A stretch of 64,000 nt of DNA, taken from the NCBI RefSeq assembly GCF_040869045.1, contig NC_090323.1, forward strand, positions 261,768,392-261,832,391, given 5' to 3'. This DNA is from Eurosta solidaginis (lineage: Eukaryota; Arthropoda; Insecta; Diptera; Tephritidae). Made by a program: the position numbers and the translations under genes. The notes below the pieces were generated by a model, which was not told the DNA's origin, made no database searches, and saw only the letters and a program-made list of their open reading frames with translations. Positions 1-11,180 of the stretch are shown piece after piece. Each line of letters opens with the position of its first letter. Position 1 is the first letter of the stretch.

Positions 1-807
1 CGAAAGGGCTAAACATATTTCAGTGTTTCTTTATACTACTTTGTTCCAAATTTACTGCGGATAAACTTTTTTGATGTTATTTGAATAAAATTATTTTAGA
101 ATCAGGGCGTTCATTTATATCCCTTAGAAAAATCAACTGAAATACAAGGACCAAAAATTATTTATTGTTATTTTTACTATACACATATGTATCATAGCAT
201 AGATACTCATATGCAAACTCTTAATTCACAAATCTACAATATTTTTTTTTTTCGATTGCATCAACGATTGCTGATATTTAAAATTGAATTTAAAGCAGTT
301 CAGAAACAATAATAAATCAATTGTGCAATGAAAGCCTTTTTCCGCATTAAACGATTTGCAATTTTCGTACTTTAGTTGCTTTTTCACCACTTATACAAAA
401 TTGTTTTTTTTGTTTTTTTTTTTTTTTTGTTTGCTCTTTTTGCATTTCATTTCAGTTTGAAATGCATTAAGTTACGTTTGAATTAACGTGGCTTTTATGT
501 AAATAAATACACACCATTTATTTTGCCACATTGGAAAAAATTTAAATTTCATTTTAAATTACTCAAACTGCAGCGGCAGAAGGCAGAAACTGACAAGCAA
601 AGAATTCAACAGAGTTAACTAATTCAGGGTGCAATAACAACAACAAGAAAAAAAAACAGACACACACATTAAAATATTTAAATCCTCATGAGAATGAGTC
701 AAAGGATATGATGGAGAGCTCCACGAATACATGCATACTATTTAAGCGCATATGTATACACTTATGTTCTACATGCATATATACCCCAGCTCATATTTAT
801 AAAAAAA
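1..807. other. AT-rich intergenic or upstream-intron DNA, no gene seen
   Basis: I see no coding exon, RNA gene or recognisable element. The stretch is AT-rich with several poly-T runs (around 241-252 and 404-429) and scattered CATATG/ATGTAT words typical of fly non-coding DNA. If the Iroquois gene downstream has its first exons further upstream, this could be intron. Confidence 0.5.
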
Positions 808-1167
808 ATAAATGTAAGGCGCGATAACCTCCGAAGAGATCTAAGGCCGAGCTTCTCTTCCAATTTGCGTCGTGCTCCTCTTGATTTTCCCTACAAATTG
901 GTCGGACGGGACCTAAATGTTTTATGCCGACTCCGAACGCCATCTGTAAGGCATATGAGTTTTCACTGAGAGCTTTTCATGACAGAAATTCACCCGGAGC
1001 GCTTGCCAAAGACTGCCGACGGGCGACCCCGCTTAGAAAAATTTTCTTCTAATAGAAAAACCTTATTTCTAAAATTTTGATGTTGCTTTGCCCGGGGTGT
1101 GAACCCAGGGCATACGGTGTGGTAGGCGGAGCACGCTACCATCACACCACGGTGACCGCCGCTCATA
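808..1167 (-). repeat. tRNA-derived SINE, family 1, near full-length copy
   Basis: On the minus strand the element starts at about 1167 with a tRNA-like head. A box A-like TGGTGTGATGG is followed by a box B-like GGTTCACACCC, the two internal RNA polymerase III promoter boxes. A tRNA-unrelated body of about 280 bp follows. The same head and body recur at 56289-56644 in the same orientation, and part of the body recurs at 6890-7035. Two copies sharing both ends support a real mobile family. The 3' end (near 808) is approximate. Confidence 0.8.
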
Positions 1168-1269
1168 TTTATAGCCGCACTCAATTTGACTTGCTTAAAT
1201 ATATCAGTTTTATAAAACTCAAGTATTCTGTATATAAAATGCTCTTTATACATAGCACTACTATGGATC

Positions 1270-1676
1270 TTCACAAATAAATATATTCGCGTACTTCACT
1301 TATAGCGTCTTAAAATCAAAAATATTGATGCTTTCCCAGACTGCGCTACTTATATACTCCCAGTTGCTTCGTTCGCTTATTTCTCCCAGGGTATAAACTG
1401 GTATCGCGAATAGCCGTCTCCCTCGTCTTGCCTATTTACTTTTTTATGTCTCTGCATCTCATATTCGGTGTTGTCTTTAATGTATATGTGTGAGTTATGT
1501 CATCTGCGCTTTTTTTGCTGTGTAAGTGTGTTTGCAATGTCGTCTGCGCTCTTGGCAGCTGTGTACATGTATGTGTAACTACTTGTTGTCTGACGTGCTT
1601 ACACTGCTGCTGTGGTTGTGCAGCATTTATTTACTAGCCCCATAGTGATGTTTTGAAATTGCCTGTATTCGCCACA
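1270..1676 (+). repeat. LTR-like dispersed repeat, copy 1 (diverged)
   Basis: It shares blocks in the same order with the better copy at 5765-6263: GTACTTCAC near the start, a GCTACTTATATACTC promoter-like block, TTGCTTCGTTCGC with TATTTCTCC, a TGTATGTGT-rich zone, and a terminal CATAGTGATG ... TTCGCCACA. The 5' end is too diverged to place. Unlike copies 2 and 4, it is not followed by ATAT. It could be a solo LTR or another 0.5-kb repeat family. No coding capacity is visible. Confidence 0.5.
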
Positions 1677-2947
1677 TCGCCATCCACTTAAGTCTGATCG
1701 TTTCATTCAGACAAATTATCCGATCCAAACGCTGCTAGCCTTTCTAAACACACTAAGTTATTTGGTCAATGGAATACTTCGAAGAATTAGACTGATTGGC
1801 TTTGCATCTTCATTGTCGCTTTGATATTTCACAATAGTAGCGCGTCCTTGCCTGAGACCATCTTGACAAGTTCTTTCCTTCTTTGAAATGCATCCATTTG
1901 GGTTTGTCAATGCCAGTGTTGCACCCGCAGCTACATTCGGTTTTGATTTTTTTGTCCCATTTTTTCCATCAACCTTTGCTCCTCGATATTTGCGGTCTTT
2001 GTCGACTCTCCTTAACCAGCACTCGTTTACCGCTTAACCCCTTATCATAGCCGAAGTTGCGTGAGTGGCACATCTCTCTCTATAGCTTTCCTGGTTTTAG
2101 GTAAGTGTCACCGCGGCTATAAATATGCTAAGGGGTATATGTAAATTTCCAGTAAAATAAGGGTATTGAGCTTAATTAAACCTTAATGTGGTGTGTGAAG
2201 TGAAATCCATTGCAGTGCAATGAATCCATTCACATTGCTTTTAATATATGCGCATATATGTATGCATTTGTATGCGTTTGATGTATTAATGTACAAAAGT
2301 ATGTAAATGCTTATGTATGAGTAAACGTTGAAACTCATTTATCCTCTGTGCGTTTGTGTACGTATTTGGCTAGTAAAATATATAGCTCAAGCTATTGAAG
2401 TCTATCCTGGACATTTATCCGTGCCACGCTCTGGCATCCTTTAACGTGCCACCTGCGTGCCAGTGATTCAATATTTACATATACACATACATACATAAAT
2501 ATGCAGCAGAAAAGGGCGTATGTGTGTATGTTTTTTGTGTGTTTGTGTGAGTAATGTACAAAGTAATGTGTGAAAGAAAAAAATCTGAAATCTGCACGAA
2601 TAACGAGTCAAATTGAAAATGAGATGCGAATTGAAATGTGCAAATGGTCAGACGAACGGATGGTCCTTTTGGACATTTGAAAGAATGAAAGCACGAGCGC
2701 ATGCACTTGTACTATGTCAGTGGTGAACAACGCTGGCAGAGCTTCGAATATGAACTCAACTTTTTTTTGTAGTAGTATGTGTATATATGAGGAATTTATG
2801 AGTATAGAATTCATCAATGCTTGAGGTACAAGTTAAAACTGATCGGCTGCTGGCTTAATTGAATCGCGCTCACACGACATGTGTTCGCAAAGTCATTTGG
2901 AAGATTGTTCTCCAATAATGAAGTGGTGACAAAATTTGCCAAAAAAT
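1677..2947. other. No gene seen; alternating TATG/TGTG low-complexity patches
   Basis: I find no convincing exon. Short patches of TATG, TGTATG and GTGTGT (around 2240-2350 and 2480-2560) account for the open frames here. No repeat shared with the rest of the window was recognised. Confidence 0.4.
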
Positions 2948-2952
2948 GCCTA

Positions 2953-3607
2953 CCCTTCAACAAACGCGAGTACTCCATAAATAGTGTAAGGAATACTTCT
3001 TTAGGAGTATAGGAGTGTTCCAAAACTAATCTGTATTCATACAAAAAATGTGCTCCAATTAACATTGCGATGTCCTAGGAGAGGAGTAGGTATTCCCACT
3101 CTCGCTTTGTTTGTAAGTATTCCATAGAGTACATACGTGAGAGTACTTTCCAAAGTACTTTCACTATAGTACTCCATGAAGCACCCACAGAGGATGATAT
3201 GCCAAAGTACTAAAGAGGAATTCTGTCGGAAAGAATTATCGCAGTGAATTTAATTTAAAATGAAAGTAAATGAAGAGGGGCAATACAACTTTTATATTTT
3301 ATACTACGAATATTCTTATGTTATTTAGCAGTTGCGTGAATAAAGAAACTAATATTTCTCTATACTATAGTACGTATACATAAAACAAGTGCGCGGTTGC
3401 ATTTTATCAGAGTTGCCATAGTAAAATTTTATTATCAGTTATTTGTATGCAATATTTTACTTTTGGCAACTCTGTTCGATCGTCGTCGTGTCGTGATCAC
3501 GGTCGTTAAAAAACGAGCAATGGTCCGCAAACGCATTGCAGAGGAGTATTGTTAGAGTACTCCAACATGAAGAAAATGGAACACGTAATCCAACAATTTT
3601 TGCAGGG
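2953..3607 (+). mobile_element. Non-autonomous DNA transposon (MITE-A), copy 1, inserted in a SINE
   Basis: This 655-bp non-coding element has short imperfect terminal inverted repeats (CCCTTCAAC... at the left, ...TTTTTGCAGGG at the right). It is flanked by TA on both sides (2951-2952 and 3608-3609). The inverted copy at 19946-20618 has the same ends. The flanks rejoin as GCC-TA-GTGGTTAAGG, matching the uninterrupted SINE sequence at about 5611-5624, so the target was TA in a SINE box A. Inside are clustered AGTACT words and a long imperfect hairpin (3409-3475). No transposase is present. The superfamily is uncertain; Tc1/mariner-like is possible from the TA. Confidence 0.8.
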
Positions 3608-3712
3608 TAGTGGTTAAGGCAACTGCAGTTTCAGCGGGTATTGTTATCAAAGTTTTCACCGATATTCGAATCGCGAATCACACGGTGAAACTGCAGTTGC
3701 CTTAACCACTAG
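3608..3712. repeat. tRNA-derived SINE family 2 as a head-to-head hairpin
   Basis: Two inverted copies of a tRNA-like head face each other. The left arm starts TAGTGGTTAAGGCAACTG. The right arm, read on the minus strand, starts with the same bases and continues through GATTCGAATATCGG. TAGTGGTTAAGG resembles a pol III A box and GATTCGAATATC a B box. A third head, cut off after about 35 bp, lies at 5605-5645. MITE-A is inserted in the A box of the left arm. Confidence 0.6.
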
Positions 3713-3979
3713 GTATCCTGCTTGTATTTGTTTCCTTGCTTAAATCAGTTAATCTCATTTCTACACTGGCAACACAATTGAGACATTCTGTCTCTATTAA
3801 TTTGTGTGTTCCGTAGATTTTGTTTTTGTAAGGTTTCTTTTTCGATAACATTACGAAATTGCCTGATGATGAAATGGTACCATCGCAATATGCCAGTAAA
3901 TGTTTCTTTCTTTCTTTTCAGTTTCTCTTAGAAAAACATAATAATTGAATATTCAATTATTATAAGCAGGTGTTAAGCT
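3713..3979. other. No feature recognised
   Basis: AT-rich spacer without exon or shared repeat, apart from ordinary poly-pyrimidine tracts (about 3898-3925). Confidence 0.3.
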
Positions 3980-4133
3980 TATGAATCTATAATATAAAAA
4001 TAAGTCGGGTTTTCCTTCCTGACGCTATAAATCCAGAACGCACGAACAGATTTCCACAGTTTTGCATTCGTTGGAAAGGTCTCGGGCTCCGTGAGGTTTG
4101 TAGCAAAGAAAATTCAGGATCGACGCAAATGGT

Positions 4134-4920
4134 CTCGAGATATGGGCCAAAACGTGGACCCGGTACCCTAGAAAGTGGTTATAGAATATGGATATCAAAT
4201 GAAAGCTGCTGATGAGTGCTTTAGTAGAGGGTAATTTTCATACCCCTGAGTGACTAAGGTCTCGAGATATAGGCCAAAACGTGGGCCCATGAACGCCTAG
4301 ATAGTTTTTTTACATTATGGGTATCAAATTGAAAGTGTTGATGACTGCTTTAGTACAGGGTAGTTTTCATACCTATTGGTGACTAGGGTCGCGAGATATA
4401 GGCCAAAACGTGGGCCCATGAACGCCTAGATAGTTTTTTTAAATTATGGGTATCAAATTAAAGCTGTTGATGACTGCTTTAGTACAGGGTAGTTTTCATA
4501 CCTATTGGTGACTAGGGTCTCGAGATATAGGCCAAAACTTGGATCAGGGTAACGCTGGGGTGTTATGGATATCAAATTGAAGCTGTTGATGTGTGCTTTA
4601 GTACAGAAAAAGTTTTATGCTGCTTGGTGACTAGGGTCTCGAGATATACGCCAAAAAATGGACCCGGATACCCCTAGAATGTGTTTTTACATTATGGGTA
4701 TCAAATTGAAGCTGCTGCTGTATGCTTTAGTATAGAGTAAGTTTTATGCCGCTAGGTGACTAGGGTCTGGAGATATAGGCCAAAACGTGGACCCAGATAC
4801 ACCTAGAATGTGTTTTTACATTATGGGTATCAAATTGAAGCTGTTGATGTGTGCTTTAGTACAGGGTAAGTTTTACACCGCTGGGTGATTAGGGTCTCGA
4901 GATATAGGCCAAAATATAAA
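4134..4920 (+). repeat. 129-bp tandem repeat, about six units
   Basis: CTCGAGATATAGGCC (or a one-base variant) starts each unit at 4134, 4261, 4390, 4519, 4638, 4767 and 4896, giving spacings of 127, 129, 129, 119, 129 and 129. Each unit then holds a CAAAACGTGG block, a GGGTATCAAATTGAAG block, and a TGCTTTAGTACAGGGTA block. Units 2 and 3 are the most alike, which fits local duplication. Confidence 0.9.
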
Positions 4921-5050
4921 TTAATAATGAAATGAATTAATTACACCCACATACCTGTTTACATACGTCCTATTGGATTTGCCTGAAATTTGGTATATAA
5001 ATTTGCCTATATTAATATTTACGATACTTTTTTCCGGAAAGTAGACCAGA

Positions 5051-5150
5051 GACGGACTGGGACTGGGATTAGGACTAGGAGTGGGATTCGGACTGAGACT
5101 GAGACTCGGAGTGGGACTGGGACGGAGACTCGGAAAGGGACTGGAACAAA
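5051..5150 (+). repeat. Degenerate GGGACT hexamer tract
   Basis: Successive GACTGG, GGACTA and GAGACT hexamers form an imperfect hexanucleotide repeat. It explains the Arg/Thr/Gly-rich and Ser/Pro-rich open frames on the two strands, which are not genes. Confidence 0.8.
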
Positions 5151-5604
5151 ATATATACCACCCTCTGGGACTGGCAATAAGATATGAAGAAGAATGGAAA
5201 AAATTTGAGAGAAAAGAAAAGAGAGAAGGAGACTGAGAAAGAGATAGAACGAGACGTAGATGGAGATAGGTGAAGCGAAAAAAACGGAGGGAGAGTGAAT
5301 ACAAAGATTAGGAAAAAGTGTTGAGGGGCAGAGTTAGACGGAAAAAGCTTATTAAAATGTATGCAGATAAACCAAATTTAGGGCAGAACCACGTCTGCCG
5401 GGTCTGCTTAATAATAAGTATAAATTGAACACGCTATTAAAACAAACAAACATAAATATGTAAAACTGAGCTTGAGTTTACAAAGCTTCTCATTCGCAAA
5501 AACGAAAGAAACTTTACAAAAACAAATTTACATGCACACAAATTAATAGAGGCATGATAGAGTCGAAATAAGATAAACGGAATTAAGCAAGGAGACAAAT
5601 ACAA

Positions 5605-5645
5605 GCAGGATAGCCTAGTGGTTAAGGCAACTGCAGTTTCACCGT
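5605..5645 (+). repeat. SINE family 2 head fragment
   Basis: AGCAGGATAGCCTAGTGGTT followed by AAGGCAACTGCAGTTTCACCG matches the arms of the hairpin at 3608-3712, then the similarity stops. It serves as the empty-site reference for the MITE-A insertion. Confidence 0.7.
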
Positions 5646-5764
5646 AAAAACATAATAATTGAGTATTAAAAAAAAGTTTTATTTTAAATAAAAAAAGTTT
5701 CGTTTGAATTGACATAGTTTCATTTGACTTAAAAATACTATAGAAATGGTTTGGAAAATGATAT

Positions 5765-6263
5765 TGCAACGAATTTTGGTAATTTCTGATAATTATGCAC
5801 CTTCTGCTAACGTTCGAATCTCTGAACTGTCGAATAAATAACTTCATTATTGGGTATTGCAAAATTTTTATATTTAGACTACTTTGTGAGTAGTACTTCA
5901 CAATTATACTTCACATCTAATAGCGTGGTTAAATGAAAATTGATTCGTTATTCCTCAGCCTACGCTGCTTTTATACTCTTTGTTGCCTCGTTCGCATATT
6001 TCTCCTAAGGTCTAGACTTTTTACAAACATGAAACAGTTGTACCGCATACTTGGTTATTTAGCTATACGCGTGTGTATGTGTGAGTAACAACTTCTGCTC
6101 TTAGCTGATGACTACATGTGCGTATGTGAGATACGCCTTCACTTTGAGCTGCTGGTAATGTGTGTGGAATATTCTACGTTGCCTTGCACACAAGTGTGGC
6201 TGCTTGCTGTTTTTGTTGTTATGATTATTTACTAAAAGCATAGTGATGCCAAAATTCGCCACA
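5765..6263 (+). repeat. Probable solo LTR, copy 2 (best-preserved), ATAT-flanked
   Basis: This 499-bp repeat begins TGCAACGAATTTTGG and ends TTCGCCACA. It is bounded on both sides by ATAT (5761-5764 and 6264-6267). The copy at 47810-51949 has the same ends and the same ATAT flanks. Inside is a promoter-like block, GCTTTTATACTC, followed by TTGCCTCGTTCGC. TG...CA ends plus a 4-bp duplication fit an LTR. Several Drosophila Ty3/gypsy elements prefer ATAT targets, so a solo gypsy-type LTR is the best guess. No internal region with gag/pol is in the window. Confidence 0.55.
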
Positions 6264-6889
6264 ATATGAGTATCTGTAACCCGAATGAAGGTGTAAACAG
6301 TAGGCACCATTTCAACTAAGTATGTAAGCACTGAATTCGTTACAGATTCGGAAGAGTTAAATAGGGCTGTGTGGAGAGGAACGTATTTCATTACCAGAAG
6401 TTTAACCAATAAAATCAATTTTAAATATACGTATATGTATACTTTGCCTGAGTGTTTAAAGGAAAAGTGCGAAGGGTTATACAAAAATAAGCGCCCGAAC
6501 ATTGTTTTCATGAGAAGAAAAAAAATTCAGTTTGTGTCTTGAGATATGCAACATATTTTATAAAACTCCCGTGACCTTCTCTTGTCTGAAAAGGTTGATT
6601 ACAGATGTGAAATGCACTAATGTAACATTTTGTAACATATCAGCAATGTCCGTATGAAAACAAGGTTTCATACATCAAGGCAGTCAATTTCATATTTTTC
6701 TCCCTGATCTTCCGCGTTCTTCGAACAACGATTTCCTCTCACACCACCTGTAGTGAAAGTCTGGAAAATATTTAACCTCTAGCTGTCTCCTAAATAAAAC
6801 TTAAAAAAAAAGTACGTGGTAATTGTCCTCGAGCGCCTGCTCTAGAAGCTGGGGTTGCATTAGTAGTAAAAAAAATACTTAGCAAGATT
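6264..6889. other. No gene seen
   Basis: Open frames here are short and lack recognisable domains or bounded splice sites. No element shared with other parts of the window was identified. Confidence 0.3.
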
Positions 6890-7035
6890 TACTACCGATG
6901 AGGCTATGGCCGAATTTCTTATCCAATCCGCGTCGAGCTCCTTCTTTAATCATCCCTATAAATTGAGGGAAAGGGACCTACATGTTTTATGCTGACTCCG
7001 AATGGCAGCTGCGAGGCAGATGAATTTTCCAAAAG
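6890..7035 (-). repeat. SINE family 1, body fragment without tRNA head
   Basis: This diverged copy matches the body segment of the SINE at 808-1167, including the block around GGGACCTACATGTTTTATGC and GACTCCGAA. The tRNA-like head is missing. It is older than the other two copies, judged by mismatches. Confidence 0.7.
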
Positions 7036-8229
7036 CTTTTGTTTATGGGCTGTTGGCTACATCGGCTTATTAAACTTTACATATGTATTTAGAAATAAAA
7101 TCATCCAACTCATTTATCGTTTCAATTGCATTTGCTAATATCCACATCACTTTCTAAGTCCACTATTCTCATTTTTGTCCTCATTCTAGGAGTTCTTAGT
7201 GTTGGGCGTAACGAGTTGTTTTTGTTTTTGCTGCGTGTGACGCAACATTTGCATTTCATTCGTTTTGAATTTAAAAATGAATCATACCAAGCGCTTTGAT
7301 GAAGCGTTCGTATTTAAAGCAGCCAGCAACCGCATGAGACCAAGTACCAATGAGTGGGTGGTAACGTGAAATGAAATAAATCACTGCAATGCTTAAAATT
7401 CCAATGATATGTACTACCTAGCGTGTGCTTCCCCACAAACCCCATTCCATTGTATATAAATAATATCTCCATAAAACACCCTGTTACTACTTCCCCCATC
7501 ATCTTCAACCCACACACACAATCTTTTGCTGGATGTTACGCCATTTTCTATATGACAATCCAACCCCAATGGAATCCAAATGCAACTCATCCATTCAGGC
7601 AATTGAGTAAGCTCAGTCATCAGAGCTCCATAGCTGAAGCAGCTGTTTTGCCGCCAGTGCGGATCTCGGCAGTGTCTAAATGAATGACTGAATGAACTCA
7701 TCGCACATATTTGATAATGCTCGTCAGTCAGTTGTTCTTCTTTAATGTGTTCATGTGTGTATGTGTGTGTGTTTGTGTGCATTTGTCAGTTTATTTACGT
7801 TAACGATACACTTTTCTACCATCATATCACGTTTGAGTGATGTCAATTAGATTGATTTGATCAGCAAAAATATGTGATTTATCAGCCAGCAACGAATATT
7901 GAAGTCTCTTTTCCTCACAATGCCAGCAACTCACTTACTTAGACGTCGATAGAAGCGCAGAGCTACCGAGTTGGTAGTAGTGATGTTCGGTTCCGAGTAG
8001 GTACACATCAAAAAAATCTGTTCTGTCTACGCCGGTTCTAAGCAAACATGAAGTTACGGGACTCGTCTTGATTTTGAAACTGTTTCCTCGTCCTTGTTCA
8101 CTGCTAAAATATTTTTGGCTGTTCTTTAGGGTTCCAAGGAAGAGTCCCCGCATTAAAAAAAAAAAATAAGTTTTCTGAGATTATGAATTTTCAAAAAGGC
8201 TGTACCTTAAACAGTTACGTTGATAACCT
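7036..8229. other. No gene or element recognised
   Basis: The longest frame on the minus strand (7414-7782) overlaps others on both strands and shows no domain. A TG-rich patch lies at about 7750-7780. I treat the stretch as non-coding. Confidence 0.35.
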
Positions 8230-9560
8230 TGGTTTACAAAAAAGAATAGAATACAGTTACCAGCAAAACGCCTACGGATTCGATTTTCAAACATCTAAAC
8301 GGTTTAAAGCGATTACAGTGGCGAACTATTTAATAAAAATTGAATAAAACATGGGACATACGACGAATAGATGGTTTAAGAGAAAATTTAAATGAAGCTG
8401 TTTAAAGGGGTTAAAACACTTATATAAAACTTAGATTTTGGACAATTGTCTTGTTTCAAAACTCTTTAAGAAAACGAAACAGTTTTAAATAGGTGCAGTT
8501 ATGATTTTAAATGGTTTCAAATATACATGTTACGGTGTTAGTTTAAAAAAAAGAATGGTTGGAATCGGTTATGGATGTTTTTGATTTTTTAATGAAACTG
8601 GTTTACAAATTTTCGATCACCATAACAGAATTAAAAAATGAAACGGGCCAAAACGGTTACGGTGACGATGACGGCGTTTCAAACAGCTACGATTTCGGGG
8701 TTGGCTGGATGTGGGAGATAAAACTTATTTCAATCGTTAAAGTTAACTCTAATGTTTTAAAATGATATGGCTCCTTTCAAATTAAGGGTGTGATCTCAAA
8801 AAAGTACTAAACTTTTGTGCTTACGATTTCGATTTTCAACACTTAATCGGTTTAAAGTGGTAAAGACCACCATTTCGGTTTAAACAAAGGAAATTGATTT
8901 AAAAGATTTTGGTTATGGTTTCAGTTTTGAAAATAGGAAACGGTTATAACGGTTAAGTGTTTGGTTTGAAAAAATTAAATTTATAAGAATTTAAAGATTT
9001 CGACTTTTAAAACCGCATTAATTTCAAACTTCAACTTTAGAAACCACGGTTTTGAAAAACGTTGTTATTTAAAAGCTATGGCTATGGTTTTGCAGAATGA
9101 AACCGTTTTTAACAGTTACGGGTGCTAATTTTTAAATCGAGTTAAAAAAGGCTTCGATAATGATATAGACTGTTCCAACGGCTACGGCTTCGAGGTTGGA
9201 TATGATAGATTGGTTTTTGAAAAGAGACATGGTTTCTTCCAAATTATGGGTGCGATGCCGTAAAAGGATTACGCTTTGCAGTTATTGTTGCGATATTCAA
9301 AACTTAATAGGATTTAAACGGTTGTGGTTTTAATTTTGAAAATAGGAAAAAGTTAAAATGGCTAAGAGTTCGGTTTAAGAAGTGAAAAGATTTTTATTCT
9401 TATTATTTTAAGTTTTTCAGAAATCTAGGTTTTCAAAATCGATTTTATTTAAAATTTATTTGATTAGCTCTTCGGTTTTCATTATTTTAATTACATTAGC
9501 CAAATGGCTTTAAACGATTTCGGGTTTTGATTTGAAAAGCCGAAGGTGTGCTTCGTTTCA
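8230..9560 (+). repeat. Degenerate higher-order tandem repeat, three units of about 0.45-0.55 kb
   Basis: The marker block GATTTTCAAAACTTAATCGG (with variants) followed by TTTAAACGG occurs at 8282, 8831 and 9292, giving spacings of 549 and 461. The second and third units also share, in order, a GCTACGGCTTCGAGGTTGG block, TTTCAAATTAAGGGTG, GATTACGCTTTTGC and TTTTGAAAATAGGAAA. At a finer scale each unit is built of short AAACGGTTA and TTTTGAAA words, so it may have grown from a shorter satellite. No coding capacity is supported. Confidence 0.65.
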
Positions 9561-10799
9561 TAAACGAATCGGTCGTATATTTGCATTATGCCAAACGATG
9601 GAATATATCATTTGACAATTGATTTCGCCTTCCTGTTAGACTTAACGCAAGAAACGTTAAAGCTGATCGATAATGATAGAGAATACCATTGCTAGGCGAA
9701 ATCGCTGGGAGAATACTCGTTCATCTGAGCTATCGTTCACGACAGAATGATGCCTTGAACCGATTTCTGGAAATCATTCTTAGTTCGTCTAAACTTTTTG
9801 TGTGTCAATTGAAAACTTTCTTTGGTGTTATTTTAAGAAGAAAACGTTGCTGTGTCTTTAAGCGAATTTTAAAGTTTTATTTTGCTAGTTTAAGTCCATT
9901 ATTTTAACCTTAAAAGTCTTGTAACTGGACTAATTTATTTATAGATCGATACTGTATGACGGATTAATAATTTAGAACATAAATTACTAGGCCCATGTAG
10001 ATTGAATGACTATTAGTCAAGAAACAGTTCTTTTTTTCGCGTTGGAAATTTTCACTGGGCTGCTTTGTATAATCAGCCCACATATACAAATCTTCTTACT
10101 CTTGCTAGTTGTGAGGAAATGTATTTAATTATTTTTACTCAAATTACTTAACGGTTTGGTTTCTAGCCCATTTCTTCTGAGCGAAGTAAGCTTTAACGTT
10201 TCCTCCCGGCCGTCAGGATACTTCAGACCATGATGAAATTAATGTTCAGGTGTTCTCATCCCGTTGGCTTTTTCCCTTATTCTGACGAGTTCGGCATGCA
10301 TAATTTAGAGGGTTGTCTATCATGCATAACTGCCTTTGAATTCTACTACGATCGGAGTAGATTTTACTAAACGTTTGAAAATATAATAACTATGTAAGCC
10401 ACTAGCAGAATTTTTTAGACATAAACATAAACGTAACTTTGTATTCGCCAAAAGATTATAGACAAAATTTTGCAGAAAACTAAATTTTTTGGGAATTTTT
10501 GTACGAAAAATTTAGCAATAAAAATTTAGTACTTTTGTAGTACAAGTAAATACTGGGAAATAGAGCTGCCGAAAAAGTGAGGTTATGTTGTTGACATCAC
10601 CTTTATTATATCATCATGCTTCAGGTATAACTCACACACATTTAATATTTCTGACTGCTTCTCATCATTAGGAAAACTGTTCTTTCCTCCCTTAATAATT
10701 TGTAATTTTTCGTAGTCATAGACATAACAACACCAAATTTCCTATTCAGATGTTTTTCATATTAAAAAAACCTCTTTCTTCATTTTACAAACTCTAATA
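9561..10799. other. No gene recognised
   Basis: AT-rich DNA with only short frames. No matches to other repeats in the window were noticed. Confidence 0.3.
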
Positions 10800-11180
10800 T
10801 TGAATAATGCAAAAATGGCCTTTATTAAAGTACTTGACAATAACACTTATACTTCGCAACTAATAGCTTGCTTAAACCAAACTGATTGTCGTGCCTCTAC
10901 TGTTGCTACCTTTTATACTGTTTGGTTTCCTCGTTGCATATTTCTAGGCTTTTCTATTCTAGAATTTACTAGTTTGTTATAAGCTATAAAATTACCAGCT
11001 ATAACTACGTTTATAGCTTCTCATATGCGCGTGTATATGTGAGTGATACTTGCACAAATTATTGTCTTCTTTTGTGAGCATCTCAGATAAGATATATGCA
11101 TGTGTTTGTGCGTTTCTTCTCCGCTACTCGTATGGACATATTGGTAGACATAATGGCTGATTTGTTGATATGCATACGAG
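10800..11180 (+). repeat. LTR-like dispersed repeat, copy 3 (diverged)
   Basis: Blocks match the 5765-6263 repeat in order: ATACTTCGCAACTAATAGC, CTACCTTTTATACTG, TTTCCTCGTTGCATATTTCT, a GTGTATATGTGAGTGA patch, then the TGTG-rich tail. Both ends are eroded and no target duplication can be seen. Confidence 0.45.

Larger units (their letters stand above)
3980..5412 (+). mobile_element. Helitron/Helentron-like repeat block (tentative)
   Basis: The block opens with a leader (ATAAATCCAGAACGCACGAA, then TTTTGCATTCGTTGGAAAGG) of the kind seen at insect Helitron-related repeats. It then holds a 129-bp tandem array (4134-4920) and a GGGACT-type low-complexity tract (5051-5150), and closes near CACGTCTGCCGGGTCTGC (about 5390-5408). 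From general knowledge, many insect Helitron-like elements combine minisatellite arrays with a short GC-rich 3' terminus. No Rep/helicase coding remains. The assignment is inference; the tandem structure is directly visible. Confidence 0.4.

Noticed and set aside
1077..1160. Functional tRNA gene within the SINE head
   Set aside because: Box A and B are present but the same unit with the same tail recurs at 56.3 kb; no clean cloverleaf acceptor stem is evident.
4134..4920. CRISPR-like array
   Set aside because: Units are adjacent 129-bp repeats without unique spacers, in a eukaryotic intron or intergenic setting.
4921..5304. 127-codon Ser/Pro/Leu-rich frame on the minus strand
   Set aside because: It is the complement of the GGGACT hexamer tract and purine-rich DNA.
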